DNA of 64,000 nt, from positions 20,085 through 84,084 of the forward strand of contig CANCER010000017.1 of NCBI GenBank assembly GCA_947375135.1, in the 5' to 3' direction. Below are positions 56,901 to 64,000 of the stretch, piece by piece. The DNA is from Comamonadaceae bacterium. Lineage in GTDB: Bacteria; Pseudomonadota; Gammaproteobacteria; Burkholderiales; Burkholderiaceae_C. The notes beneath the pieces are model-generated. The model saw only the letters and a program-made list of their open reading frames with translations, was not told the origin of the DNA and ran no database searches. Made by a program: the position numbers and the translations under genes. Every line of letters begins with the position of its first letter. Position 1 is the first letter of the stretch.

Positions 56901-57912
56901 CGCGCGCGCCCAGACCAACAAGCCACCGGCCACGGTGGGCACTGCGCCCCTCAAGGAGCAGGTGATCCACTTCATCAACAAGAAGATGCCCGGCGGCCTG
57001 CCCAAGAAGACTGCGCGCGCGCTCTTGGACATTGAAGATGGCGATTACGTGCCCATCATCCGCAACCCGCAGGCGACCACCGCCGAGACCGAGGCGGTGT
57101 TTTATTTTCCCGGTTGCGGTTCGGAGCGATTATTCAGCCAAGTGGGTCTGGCCACGCAGGCCATGCTCTGGCATGCCGGTGTGCAAACCGTGCTCCCGCC
57201 CGGCTACCTGTGCTGCGGTTATCCGCAGCGCGGTTCGGGTCAGGCCGACAAGGCCGAAAAAATCATCACCGACAACCGGGTGCTGTTCCACCGCGTGGCC
57301 AACACGCTCAACTACCTGGACATCAAGACCGTGGTGGTGAGCTGCGGCACCTGCTACGACCAGCTACAGGGTTACCAGTTCGACAAGATATTCCCCGGCT
57401 GCCGCATCATCGACATCCACGAATACCTGCTGGAAAAAGGGATCACTCTGGTGCCTGAGGGCGGCGCAGGTACCGGTTACCTGTTCCACGACCCCTGCCA
57501 CAGCCCCATGAAGCTGCAGGATCCGATGAAGACGGTCAAAGCCTTGGTGGGCGACGCGGTACTGAAGAGCGACCGTTGCTGCGGCGAGTCCGGCACCCTG
57601 GGCGTGAACCGGCCCGACATTTCCACGCAAATCCGCTTCCGCAAGGAAGAAGAATTGCGCAAAGGAGAGGTCCAGTTGCGCGCGCTGACGGCGGTGGAGG
57701 GCGCGCCAGCCTCCAAGGGCAATCTCAAAATTCTCACCAGTTGCCCGAGTTGCCTGCAAGGGCTGAACCGCTATGGCAATGATCTCAACAACGGCCTGCT
57801 GGAGGCCGACTATGTAGTGGTCGAAATGGCCAATCTCATTCTGGGCAAGGACTGGTTGCCTGAGTATGTGCAAAAGGCCAATGCCGGGGGTATTGAGCGG
57901 GTGTTGGTCTAG
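53926..57912 (+). CDS. DUF3683 / FAD-linked oxidase / Fe-S heterodisulphide-reductase-like fusion
   Basis: A 1328-residue fusion. An N-terminal DUF3683 region (about 1-150; [22 protein letters not shown]) is followed by an FAD_binding_4 domain ([17 protein letters not shown] near 219), then FAD-oxidase C ([28 protein letters not shown]). Two 4Fe-4S sites come next ([11 protein letters not shown] near 852, [12 protein letters not shown] near 913), then two CCG domains ([10 protein letters not shown] and [12 protein letters not shown]). Relatives oxidise 2-hydroxy acids such as D-lactate or glycolate and pass electrons to the quinone pool; the substrate here is unknown. About 30 residues at 782-814 derive from a GC-rich repeat read in frame. 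The ATG at 53926 matches the family start. Confidence 0.9.
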   Translation: MNAPTLFTHLQSADPAAHSAAEHPHERIREIPYNYTSFSDREIVIRLLGAPAWDTLNQLREERRTGRSARMLYEVLGDIWVVQRNPYLQDDLLDNPKRRALLVEALQHRLGEVGKRRTPDADAERDAMVGQLLTAARSAVERFDASFEKVATLRRKAQRQLNKVTAKDNIKFDGLSRVSHVTDATDWRVEYPFVVLTPDSEEEMAGLVKGCIDLGLTIIPRGGGTGYTGGAIPLTWKSAVINTEKLEAMTEVQMKRLPGMDVEVATVWSEAGVVTQRVADAAERAGYVFAVDPTSAEASCIGGNIAMNAGGKKAVLWGTALDNLASWRMVTPQAEWLEVTRINHNMGKIHDAAVASFELQYFKADGKTPIRTERLDIPGKSFRKEGLGKDVTDKFLSGLPGIQKEGCDGLITSARWVVHRMPSHTRTVCLEFFGDARDAVPSIVEIKDFMFAEQKRSGVLLAGLEHLDDRYLKAVGYATKSKRGGLPKMALFGDIAGDDADAVARATSEVVRIANSRSGEGFIAISPEARKKFWLDRKKTAAISRHTNAFKINEDVVIPLPRMAEYTDGIERINIELSLRNKLALCDALSAFFVQGNLPLGKADDASDVPAPELLQERVNQAIALVAEVRAQWQGWLNDVEPLFAQLQDHSLRASWKTQIRAPLQGIFTGGAFEAVLKECTAIHQRVLKGRVWVALHMHAGDGTVHTNIPVNSDDYDMLQAAHGAVKRIMALARSLDGVISGEHGIGITKLEFLSDAELAPFTAYKAKIDPEGRFNKGKLLRLPAGDSPLGRPEANQPPWGAATRAAAERGGVIHADLTNAYTPSFGLMGHESLIMQQSDIGAIADSVKDCLRCGKCKPVCATHVPRANLLYSPRNKILATSLLVEAFLYEEQTRRGISIRHWEEFEDVADHCTVCHKCESPCPVKIDFGDVTMNMRNLLRKMGRKSFRPGGFVAMLFLNATNPQTIKLMRAGMVGVGFKLQRLANQVLRLAARAQTNKPPATVGTAPLKEQVIHFINKKMPGGLPKKTARALLDIEDGDYVPIIRNPQATTAETEAVFYFPGCGSERLFSQVGLATQAMLWHAGVQTVLPPGYLCCGYPQRGSGQADKAEKIITDNRVLFHRVANTLNYLDIKTVVVSCGTCYDQLQGYQFDKIFPGCRIIDIHEYLLEKGITLVPEGGAGTGYLFHDPCHSPMKLQDPMKTVKALVGDAVLKSDRCCGESGTLGVNRPDISTQIRFRKEEELRKGEVQLRALTAVEGAPASKGNLKILTSCPSCLQGLNRYGNDLNNGLLEADYVVVEMANLILGKDWLPEYVQKANAGGIERVLV
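56271..56366 (-). repeat. GC-rich hairpin repeat, copy D (inside the oxidoreductase gene)
   Basis: Within the open frame lie an 8-base inverted repeat (GATTCGCC at 56284-56291 and GGCGAATC at 56307-56314), the palindrome GCCCCCTTGGGGGGC at 56316-56330 and a GCGCAGCGG...CGTGGGGGC end. On the minus strand the order of elements matches copy B. The translated stretch (Pro/Gly/Ala/Arg-rich) sits at the linker between the flavin and Fe-S parts. Confidence 0.6.
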
Positions 57913-57989
57913 CGGCTAAGGCGCCTTTCACGGGGCGGCCTTAACCTTACTGCGCGCTGTGCGTCTGTTGCACTCCGTACAATTTGCGG

Positions 57990-58403
57990 ATGGCAGGATT
58001 ACAAACAGGCTCGCCCACTCCACAGGCTCTCACCGTGCACGCACAGTCGCGCATGCTTGAAATCAGTTTTTCGGACGGCGCTTCGTTTCGAATTCCGTTC
58101 GAACTCATGCGGGTGTATTCGCCCTCTGCAGAAGTGGCGGGGCACGGGCCAGGGCAGGAAACCCTGCAAACCGGCAAGCGCCTGGTCGATCTGACCGGTC
58201 TGGAGCCTGTGGGCAATTACGCGGTGCAGCCGCGTTTTTCCGACGGCCACGACACCGGCATTTTTTCCTGGGACTATCTGTACTTCCTGGGTTCACAGCA
58301 AGAGACGCTGTGGGAAGACTACACCCGGCGCCTGCAGGCTGCAGGAGTGGAGCGCGACGCACCCATGGTCGAAAAAGCGGGACACAGCTGCGCCAGCCAT
58401 TAA
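57990..58403 (+). CDS. DUF971 (GBBH-like N-terminal) protein
   Basis: A 137-residue protein of the DUF971 family, the small domain also found at the N-terminus of gamma-butyrobetaine hydroxylases. The core runs from LEISFSDGASFRIPFELMRVYSPSAEV through VGNYAVQPRFSDGHDTGIFSWDYLYFLG. The family is linked in some proteins to Fe-S or metal handling, but its function here is not known. The ATG at 57990 was chosen over a TTG two codons earlier. In my recollection it regularly precedes ubiE in betaproteobacteria. The C-terminal HSCASH may bind a metal. Confidence 0.85.
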   Translation: MAGLQTGSPTPQALTVHAQSRMLEISFSDGASFRIPFELMRVYSPSAEVAGHGPGQETLQTGKRLVDLTGLEPVGNYAVQPRFSDGHDTGIFSWDYLYFLGSQQETLWEDYTRRLQAAGVERDAPMVEKAGHSCASH

Positions 58404-58419
58404 GGTGCAACCCTTGTTC

Positions 58420-58510
58420 GTGCACATTGAAGTGCACAAACGCAACGTGCGGGCCCTTGAATCGCACACAAGGCCGCATTAGTCGTGTGGGTCCTGGTGA
58501 AGTGCATAAA
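58420..58510 (+). promoter_or_regulatory. Repeated GTGCAC/GTGCAT sites upstream of ubiE
   Basis: Upstream of ubiE, GTGCAC occurs at 58420 and 58432 (6-base spacer). The 13-base word TGAAGTGCAYAAA occurs twice, at 58428-58440 and 58498-58510, 70 bases apart; GTGCAT recurs at 58515 over the start codon. The arrangement looks like operator sites, but no regulator is recognised. Confidence 0.3.
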
Positions 58511-58518
58511 ATCAGTGC

Positions 58519-59250
58519 ATGACTACTACCCATTTCGGTTTTGAATCCGTTGACGAGGCGGAAAAAGCGCGTAAAGTGCGCGGCGTTTTTGATTCCGTTG
58601 CACCCAAATACGACCTGATGAACGACCTCATGTCCATGGGCTTGCACCGTGCATGGAAGGCTTACACCCTGATGGTGGCCAACCTCAAAGAGGGAGACCG
58701 TGCGCTGGACATTGCCGGCGGAACCGGCGACCTGGCCATGGCGTTTTCCAAAAAGGTGGGGGCCAGCGGCCAGGTGGTTCACACCGATATCAACGAAGCC
58801 ATGCTCAGCACCGGTCGCAACCGCCTGCTCGATGCCGGCATTGCCTTGCCCACCCTGGTGTGCGACGCTGAGAAACTGCCTTTTGCCAGCAATTATTTCG
58901 ATCTGGTCAGTGTGGCCTTCGGCCTGCGCAATATGACGCACAAGGACGTGGCGCTGGCCGAGATGAACCGCGTGCTCAAGCCTGGTGGCAAGCTGCTGGT
59001 GCTGGAGTTTTCCAAGATCGCTGCCCCCCTGGAGAAGGCCTACGACTGGTATTCCTTCAAGGTGCTGCCCCGCCTGGGCAAGCTGGTCGCGGGTGACGAT
59101 GCCAGTTACCGTTATCTGGCCGAGTCCATTCGCATGCATCCCAGCCAGCAGGAGCTAAAGGCCATGATGCACAAAGGTGGTTTCGGCCATGTGGACTACC
59201 ACAACCTCACCGGCGGTGTGGCTGCCTTGCATGTTGGAATCAAGTGCTGA
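58519..59250 (+). CDS. ubiE: Ubiquinone/menaquinone methyltransferase UbiE
   Basis: A 243-residue SAM-dependent C-methyltransferase of ubiquinone synthesis. It has [28 protein letters not shown], the SAM motif [15 protein letters not shown], and the UbiE signatures [18 protein letters not shown] and [16 protein letters not shown]. The C-terminal [15 protein letters not shown] is typical. Length is normal. It lies at the head of a cluster with Tim44-like, ubiJ and ubiB genes for the same pathway. Confidence 0.97.
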   Translation: MTTTHFGFESVDEAEKARKVRGVFDSVAPKYDLMNDLMSMGLHRAWKAYTLMVANLKEGDRALDIAGGTGDLAMAFSKKVGASGQVVHTDINEAMLSTGRNRLLDAGIALPTLVCDAEKLPFASNYFDLVSVAFGLRNMTHKDVALAEMNRVLKPGGKLLVLEFSKIAAPLEKAYDWYSFKVLPRLGKLVAGDDASYRYLAESIRMHPSQQELKAMMHKGGFGHVDYHNLTGGVAALHVGIKC

Positions 59251-59271
59251 TCAAGGTTTTTTGGAGCAATC

Positions 59272-60246
59272 ATGAAGTGGTCTGTTGTGGTTTTGACGTT
59301 GGCGATGGCACTGGGCGGGATGAATGCCGAGGCTGCCAAGCGTCTGGGTGGTGGTATGTCGTTCGGTAAACAGTCCAGCAATGTGACGCAGCGGGGCACT
59401 GCACCTGCAGCCCCGGTAGCCCCGGCGCAAGGTGTGAACAATGCGGCCAAGCCCGCACCCATGGGTGCAGCGCCAACCCCTGCGCCCGCGCGTCGTCCCT
59501 GGGGCGCCATGCTGGGTGGTCTGGCTGCCGGTCTCGGCCTGGCTTGGTTGGCACACTCGTTGGGCATGGGTGAGGCCTTCGGTCAGATTCTGATGTTCGG
59601 CATGCTGGCTCTGGGTGTGATGATGCTCATCAGTTTCCTGATGCGCAGGCGCAGCGTGGCGTCTGCTGCCACGCAAGACAGCCCGTTCGCCTTCCAGGGC
59701 GCAAACCGGGCCCCCATGCCGGTGGCACAGTCCTACAGGCCGGAAAACGTGGGCAACGACGCCTCGGCCCGGCCTTTTGAGCGCAGCGGCCTGTCGCCAG
59801 TGGAGAGCAGTGGCGGCTCCATGATCGGCTCGGCCCTGATGGGCTCCCAGACCTGGGGCGTGCCGGAAGGCTTTGACAGCGAAGGCTTTCTGCGCGCTGC
59901 CAAGGGCAACTTTGTGACGCTGCAGGCAGCCTGGGACCGCTCGGACATCCCTGCTTTGCGCGCCATGATGACTGACTCCATGCTGGGTGAAATCCGCAAC
60001 CAGCTGGCTGAGCGCGAGGCCCACACCGGAACGGCTCCCAACAGCACCGAAGTGGTGATGATCGAAGCGCACCTGCTGGGCATTGAAGAGTTGGCCGAGG
60101 AGTACATGGCCAGCGTCGAGTTCTCCGGCATGATCCGCGAAGAGCCCTCAGCCGGCCCCAGCCCATTCCGCGAAGTCTGGAACATGACCAAACCCAAGAG
60201 CGGCGGCAGCGGCTGGTTGGTGGCCGGGGTGCAAGCACTGCAATAG
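59272..60246 (+). CDS. Tim44-like domain membrane protein
   Basis: A 324-residue protein: signal-like N-terminus (VVVLTLAMALGGMNAEA), a Pro/Ala-rich segment (about 45-78), then two close hydrophobic stretches (about 82-122: [20 protein letters not shown] and LMFGMLALGVMMLISFLM) followed by basic RRR. The C-terminal 120 residues form a Tim44-like domain (FLRAAKGNFVTLQAAWDRSDIPALRAMMTDSMLGEI and the final FREVWNMTKP). The role of bacterial Tim44-like proteins is not established; its place between ubiE and ubiJ suggests a link to the ubiquinone-making complex. It lies 21 bases after ubiE. Confidence 0.83.
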   Translation: MKWSVVVLTLAMALGGMNAEAAKRLGGGMSFGKQSSNVTQRGTAPAAPVAPAQGVNNAAKPAPMGAAPTPAPARRPWGAMLGGLAAGLGLAWLAHSLGMGEAFGQILMFGMLALGVMMLISFLMRRRSVASAATQDSPFAFQGANRAPMPVAQSYRPENVGNDASARPFERSGLSPVESSGGSMIGSALMGSQTWGVPEGFDSEGFLRAAKGNFVTLQAAWDRSDIPALRAMMTDSMLGEIRNQLAEREAHTGTAPNSTEVVMIEAHLLGIEELAEEYMASVEFSGMIREEPSAGPSPFREVWNMTKPKSGGSGWLVAGVQALQ

Positions 60247-60285
60247 GCCGTTACCGGACCTGCTTTCAGGGAATAATCGGGGACT

Positions 60286-60846
60286 ATGGCAACACAGTCC
60301 CCTTTCTCTTTTCTGGAAGACTTTTTTCAAAAGCTTCCCCTCCCCACACCACCGGCCTGGGCCATTGACGAAGCCCATCGCAAATGCGTACTGGTGCTGA
60401 ACCATGTGCTAATGCAGGAGCCTCAGGCCATGCAGCGCCTGGTGCGCCAATCCGGCCGGGTGGTACTGACCCAGTGGCGCGGTTTCACTTTCAAGCTGCT
60501 GGTGACGCCCGCCGGTCTGTTGGACCTGGCTGTCGAGGGCGCAACGCCCGATCTGACGCTGGTGCTGACCGAAGAATCCCCTTTCTCCCTGGCCCGCAAT
60601 TTGATGCAGGGTGACAAGCCGCCGGTACGGATTGAAGGCGATGTGCAACTGGCAGCCGAAGTCAACTGGCTGGCCGATAACGTGCGCTGGGATGTCGAAG
60701 AAGACCTCTCGCGCGTGATCGGCGATGCGCCTGCCCATATGTTGGCGCAGGGCGCACGCACAGTGTCGGGCGGGTTGCGCGATTTCCTCGGGCAAAAGGC
60801 CAAAGACAAGGCCGCGGATGACACACGCACCGGCAACGCTGCATGA
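60286..60846 (+). CDS. ubiJ: SCP2-domain ubiquinone accessory factor UbiJ
   Basis: A 186-residue SCP2-like protein. The SCP2 sterol-carrier fold is seen in residues 40-125 ([32 protein letters not shown], then [27 protein letters not shown]). The C-terminal part continues with [22 protein letters not shown], typical of UbiJ/YigP. UbiJ carries hydrophobic ubiquinone intermediates in the cytosolic Ubi complex. It is coupled to ubiB by a 4-base overlap, which supports the name. Confidence 0.85.
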   Translation: MATQSPFSFLEDFFQKLPLPTPPAWAIDEAHRKCVLVLNHVLMQEPQAMQRLVRQSGRVVLTQWRGFTFKLLVTPAGLLDLAVEGATPDLTLVLTEESPFSLARNLMQGDKPPVRIEGDVQLAAEVNWLADNVRWDVEEDLSRVIGDAPAHMLAQGARTVSGGLRDFLGQKAKDKAADDTRTGNAA

Positions 60847-62411
60847 GTCGGCTGTTTCGCGGCCTGTACATCGTCTGGATCGTCCTGCGTTACGGTCTGG
60901 ATGAACTGGTTCTCTCCAGCTTTCAAAAGCCCTGGCTGCACTGGATCGCGCGCGCCGTGTCGGTGGGTCGCCGCCATGAGCCGCGCGGGCAGCGCCTGCG
61001 CGAGGCGCTGGAGCAACTGGGCCCCATCTTCGTCAAGTTCGGCCAGGTGCTGTCGACCCGGCGCGACCTCATGCCGGTGGACATTGCCGATGAGTTGGCC
61101 CGTTTGCAGGACCGTGTGCCACCGTTTCCGGCCGCCCAGGCCGTGGCCATCATCGAGCGTTCCTTGCGCCGGTCTCTGACCGAGATCTTTGTTTCCTTCG
61201 ACCAGGTGCCGATTGCCAGTGCCTCCATCGCCCAGGTGCATTTCGCCGTCATCAAAGACCGAAGCGGCATCGAGCGTGAAGTAGCGGTCAAGGTGCTGCG
61301 TCCCGGCATGCTGTCGGCGATTGACAGCGATCTGGGCTTGATGCGCATGATGGCAGGCTGGGTGGAGGGCCTGTCCGGTGATGGCAAACGGCTCAAGCCG
61401 CGTGAAGTGGTGGCGGAGTTCGATAAGTACCTGCACGATGAACTGGACCTGATCCGCGAGGCCTCGAGTGCCGCCCAACTGCGGCGCAATATGGAAGGCC
61501 TGCAGCTGGTCTTGATTCCGGAAATGCTGTGGGACTTCTGCACCACCGAAGTGATTGTGATGGAGCGCATGAATGGTGTGCCCATCAGCCAGGTGGAGCG
61601 TTTGCGCTCCGCCGGGGTGGACATCCCCAAGCTGGCACGCGATGGTGTGACGCTGTTCTTTACCCAGGTGTTCCGTGATGGCTTTTTCCACGCCGACATG
61701 CATCCCGGCAACATCCAGGTCAGCCTGGACCCCAAGACTTTTGGTCGCTATATCTCGCTGGACTTCGGCATCGTGGGTACGCTCACCGAGGTCGATAAGG
61801 AGTACCTGGCGCAGAACTTCGTGGCCTTTTTCCGGCGCGACTACAAACGCGTGGCCGAGTTGCACATCGAGTCCGGCTGGGTGCCGCCCGAGACGCGCGT
61901 GGACGAACTCGAGGCCGCCGTGCGTGCGGTCTGTGAGCCGTATTTCGACCGCCCGCTGAAGGAGATTTCGCTGGGTCTGCTGCTGATGCGTCTGTTTCAG
62001 ATGTCGCGCCGCTTCCAGGTGGAAATCCAGCCGCAACTGGTGCTGCTGCAAAAGACGCTGCTCAATATCGAGGGCCTGGGGCGGGAGCTGGACCCGGAAC
62101 TCGACCTCTGGTCCACCGCCAAGCCGTTTCTGGAAAAGTGGATGCTGGAGCAGGTGGGGCCGCAGAAGTTTTTTGAGCAACTCAAGTCCCAGGCGCCCCA
62201 CTATGCCAAGCTGCTGCCGGAGCTGCCCATGCTGGTGCACAACTTCCTGAAGCGGGGCCATGAGGTTTCGGGCTCCGAGAAGCTGGTGGCCGAACTGCTG
62301 CTGGAGCAAAAGCGCACCAACCGCATGCTGCAGTGGATGATTGGCATGGGAATCGGTTTCGCCCTGGGTGCGGTACTGATGCTGGTCTGGATGCGCTTAA
62401 GACATTTCTAG
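60843..62411 (+). CDS. ubiB: ABC1/ADCK-type kinase-like protein UbiB
   Basis: A 522-residue atypical kinase/ATPase that supports ubiquinone synthesis at the membrane. The KxGQ motif is in [17 protein letters not shown], the Ala-rich loop in [12 protein letters not shown], the catalytic region includes [13 protein letters not shown] and [10 protein letters not shown] (DFG), and the C-terminus has a membrane helix ([19 protein letters not shown]). Length is close to UbiB of relatives. It is coupled to ubiJ by ATGA. A -10 element for the next gene overlaps its end. Confidence 0.95.
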   Translation: MSRLFRGLYIVWIVLRYGLDELVLSSFQKPWLHWIARAVSVGRRHEPRGQRLREALEQLGPIFVKFGQVLSTRRDLMPVDIADELARLQDRVPPFPAAQAVAIIERSLRRSLTEIFVSFDQVPIASASIAQVHFAVIKDRSGIEREVAVKVLRPGMLSAIDSDLGLMRMMAGWVEGLSGDGKRLKPREVVAEFDKYLHDELDLIREASSAAQLRRNMEGLQLVLIPEMLWDFCTTEVIVMERMNGVPISQVERLRSAGVDIPKLARDGVTLFFTQVFRDGFFHADMHPGNIQVSLDPKTFGRYISLDFGIVGTLTEVDKEYLAQNFVAFFRRDYKRVAELHIESGWVPPETRVDELEAAVRAVCEPYFDRPLKEISLGLLLMRLFQMSRRFQVEIQPQLVLLQKTLLNIEGLGRELDPELDLWSTAKPFLEKWMLEQVGPQKFFEQLKSQAPHYAKLLPELPMLVHNFLKRGHEVSGSEKLVAELLLEQKRTNRMLQWMIGMGIGFALGAVLMLVWMRLRHF

Positions 62412-62426
62412 CCGCAGCCCTATAAT
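62397..62426 (+). promoter_or_regulatory. Likely promoter of the fmdB-like gene
   Basis: TTAAGA, an 18-base spacer and a perfect TATAAT end just after the ubiB stop. This could start a separate transcript for the fmdB-like, DUF502 and aspS genes. Confidence 0.5.
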
Positions 62427-62460
62427 TGAAGGCTTTGCAACCTGCTGTCAGAGCCTTCAA
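62426..62460 (+). promoter_or_regulatory. Inverted repeat in the fmdB-like leader
   Basis: A perfect 9-base inverted repeat (TTGAAGGCT and AGCCTTCAA, 17 bases between) runs from the -10 box to 3 bases before the ATG. It could be an operator or an RNA hairpin covering the start region; no Shine-Dalgarno sequence is otherwise obvious. Confidence 0.4.
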
Positions 62461-62463
62461 TCC

Positions 62464-62793
62464 ATGCCTATATACGCTTACAAATGCGAGTCCTGCGGGT
62501 TTGCCAAGGACGTCTTGCAAAAAATCTCCGACCCCGTGCTCACCGACTGCCCCGAATGCGCCAAGCCCAGCTTTAAAAAGCAGTTGACGGCCGCGGGCTT
62601 TCAGCTCAAAGGCACCGGCTGGTATGCGACCGATTTCAAGGGATCCGGCGCTGCCCCCTCCACGGCGGTTGCCCCGGTTGCGACAGACTCTGCGCCGGCA
62701 GCTGCTTCAAGTGATGCACCAGCCGCAAGCACCAAGACAGAAACCGCAGCGCCCGCTGCACCCGTGGCGGCCAAACCGGCTGCTGCTGCCTGA
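62464..62793 (+). CDS. FmdB-family zinc ribbon protein
   Basis: A 109-residue protein with an N-terminal zinc ribbon (YKCESCGFAKDV, then CPECAKPSFKKQLTAAGFQLKGTGWYATDFK), the FmdB/CxxC-CxxC regulatory-type fold. The last 45 residues are a low-complexity Ala/Pro/Ser/Thr tail. Despite the name, most members are not linked to formamidase regulation; function is unknown. It is followed by the DUF502 gene after 35 bases and then aspS, a conserved order in my recollection of betaproteobacteria. Confidence 0.9.
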   Translation: MPIYAYKCESCGFAKDVLQKISDPVLTDCPECAKPSFKKQLTAAGFQLKGTGWYATDFKGSGAAPSTAVAPVATDSAPAAASSDAPAASTKTETAAPAAPVAAKPAAAA

Positions 62794-62828
62794 TTCTCGT
62801 CACCCTCTCACCACCCACCGGAGCAACT

Positions 62829-63488
62829 GTGCCCTTTAAAAAATACCTGCTCGCCGGCCTGATGGTCTGGCTGCCATTGGCCATCACCCTGTGGGTGCTG
62901 CTGTGGCTGGTGGGTACGCTGGATTCTGTCTTCTTTGGCCTGTTGTCCATGCTGGCGGCGGTGACGCCGACCGACCTGGCGCCACTGATTGAGCGCCTGC
63001 ACCACATTCCGGGATTGGGCGTACTGCTGGTGGCGGCGGCTTTGCTGCTCACCGGCGCGCTGGTGGCCAACGTGGCCGGGCGCTGGTGGCTGCGCCAATG
63101 GGACCGTTTGTTTACCAACATTCCCATCGTCAAGTCGATCTACAACAGCGTCAAGAAGGTGTCCGACACGCTGTTTTCCAGCAATGGCAATGCTTTTCGC
63201 ACCGCCATGCTGGTGCAATACCCGCGTGCCGGCAGTTGGACCATCGCCTTTCAGACCGGCGTGCCCGGCGGCGAGGTGCAAAAGCACCTGGGTGCGGACA
63301 TGGTGAGTGTGTATGTTCCGACCACACCCAATCCGACCAGCGGCTTCTTTCTGATGCTGCCGCGTTCCGAGGTGATCGAGCTGGATATGAGCGTGGACGA
63401 GGCCCTGACCTATGTGATTTCCATGGGTTCGGTGGCGCCGGCGGAGCATGTCCATGCCCCGGTTCATCCCCAGGCGATTTCCAAATAA
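62829..63488 (+). CDS. DUF502 membrane protein
   Basis: A 219-residue DUF502 protein. Two transmembrane helices (about residues 8-30 and 60-85) precede a conserved domain with the family motifs NIPIVKSIYNSVKKVSDTLF, AMLVQYPRAGSWTIAFQTG, VYVPTTPNPTSGFFLMLPRSEVIELDMSVDEALTYVISMG. The function is unknown; family members occur widely in bacteria and plants. The start ATG has a GGAGCAACT ribosome site. It lies between the fmdB-like gene and aspS. Confidence 0.92.
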   Translation: MPFKKYLLAGLMVWLPLAITLWVLLWLVGTLDSVFFGLLSMLAAVTPTDLAPLIERLHHIPGLGVLLVAAALLLTGALVANVAGRWWLRQWDRLFTNIPIVKSIYNSVKKVSDTLFSSNGNAFRTAMLVQYPRAGSWTIAFQTGVPGGEVQKHLGADMVSVYVPTTPNPTSGFFLMLPRSEVIELDMSVDEALTYVISMGSVAPAEHVHAPVHPQAISK

Positions 63489-63536
63489 ATTTTTACCCAA
63501 CCAGCTGCCGAAAGTGCAGTGTTTAGAAAGCAAGCT

Positions 63537-64000
63537 ATGGCCATGCGTTCCCACTATTGCGGTCTTGTGACCGAAGCCCAGTTGGGCGAATCTGTAACCC
63601 TGTGCGGCTGGGTCAACCGCCGCCGTGACCATGGTGGCGTGATTTTTGTCGACCTGCGCGACCGCGAAGGCTATGTGCAGGTGGTGTGCGATCCCGACCG
63701 TGCCGAGATGTTCAAGGTGGCCGAAGGTGTGCGCAACGAGTTTTGCGTGCAGATCAAGGGCCTGGTGCGTGCGCGCCCCGACGGTACCGTCAACGACAAC
63801 CTCAAGAGCGGCAAGATCGAAGTGCTGTGCCACGAGTTCACCGTGCTCAACCCCTCGGTGACGCCTCCGTTCCAGCTGGATGATGACAACCTGTCGGAAA
63901 CCACCCGCCTGACGCACCGCGTGCTGGACCTGCGCCGCCCCTACATGCAAAACAACCTGATGCTGCGCTACCGCGTGGCCATGGAAGTGCGCAAGTTCCT
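63537..64000 (+). CDS. aspS: Aspartyl-tRNA synthetase AspS, N-terminal part
   Basis: The first 154 codons of AspS; the gene runs off the window. The N-terminal OB-fold anticodon-binding domain is complete ([43 protein letters not shown]), followed by the start of the class II core ([32 protein letters not shown]). An alternative Met lies two codons in. The specificity type (Asp only or Asp/Asn) cannot be judged without the rest. Confidence 0.96.
   Translation, partial: MAMRSHYCGLVTEAQLGESVTLCGWVNRRRDHGGVIFVDLRDREGYVQVVCDPDRAEMFKVAEGVRNEFCVQIKGLVRARPDGTVNDNLKSGKIEVLCHEFTVLNPSVTPPFQLDDDNLSETTRLTHRVLDLRRPYMQNNLMLRYRVAMEVRKF

Noticed and set aside
57913..57945. Possible terminator after the DUF3683 gene (TAAGGC ... 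GCCTTA)
   Set aside because: The stem needs bulges and no T-run follows, so it was not listed as a terminator.
58501..58519. TAAAAT six bases before the ubiE ATG as a leaderless promoter
   Set aside because: No acceptable -35 hexamer lies at 16-18 bases upstream, so the match alone does not support a promoter.
60423..62309. A 628-codon minus-strand frame opposite ubiJ and ubiB
   Set aside because: Same antisense composition bias (His/Gln-rich), no motifs, and it covers two clear genes on the other strand.

Overview
The window is chromosomal DNA of a betaproteobacterium, most likely a Comamonadaceae member close to Rhodoferax. The evidence is the GC-rich coding style, the gene order (M23 peptidase-secA-argJ-ATPase-mutT-yacG-zapD-coaE-pilD-pilC-pilB; rplU-rpmA-obgE-proB; ubiE-Tim44-like-ubiJ-ubiB) and GC-rich interspersed repeats of a kind I associate with this family. 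Taxonomy is inferred from protein character only; no rRNA is present.

Region 1 (1-16132) is an exosortase-B type exopolysaccharide (EPS) locus in two convergent operons. The plus operon is epsA (cut by the window edge)-epsB-epsL-epsD-epsE-epsF-epsG: regulator, initiating phosphosugar transferase, outer-membrane protein, PPIase-like lipoprotein, export channel, chain-length regulator and BY-kinase-like ATPase. The minus operon reads xrtB-epsI-wzx-GT2-wzy-GT4-polysaccharide lyase-GT4-pssD-like-pssE-like, and its middle part (about 9-15 kb) is visibly AT-richer. Together they can initiate, assemble, flip, polymerise, trim and export a polymer. No PEP-CTERM protein, the expected exosortase substrate, is encoded in the window.

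Region 2 (16348-32420) holds housekeeping genes (dciA, M23 peptidase, secA, argJ, DUF815 ATPase, mutT, yacG, zapD, coaE), the type IV pilus assembly genes pilB-pilC-pilD, and a complete dTDP-L-rhamnose operon rfbB-rfbD-rfbA-rfbC that could feed the EPS locus.

Region 3 (32421-46173) contains a small AT-rich lipoprotein gene, tRNA-Pro(CGG), ispB, rplU-rpmA-obgE-proB, a CNP1-like gene with rppH, proS with a lytic transglycosylase, grxD, a SlyD-like PPIase, a periplasmic molybdopterin-fold protein translationally adjacent to a hybrid histidine kinase, and leuA.

Region 4 (46264-57912) contains phnA-like, prmC-prfA-hemA, small membrane, GNAT and HTH/DUF2975 genes, a glycerophosphodiesterase, a Phd/PIN toxin-antitoxin pair, and a 1328-residue DUF3683/FAD/Fe-S oxidoreductase. 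Four copies of a GC-rich hairpin repeat are visible, three of them here. One separates antitoxin from toxin, and another appears to have been absorbed in frame into the oxidoreductase gene.

Region 5 (57990-64000) is the ubiquinone cluster (DUF971, ubiE, Tim44-like, ubiJ, ubiB), followed by fmdB-like, DUF502 and the start of aspS. No insertion sequence, phage, CRISPR array or rRNA was seen. No gene-free stretch exceeds 300 bases; the longest is 32421-32711.
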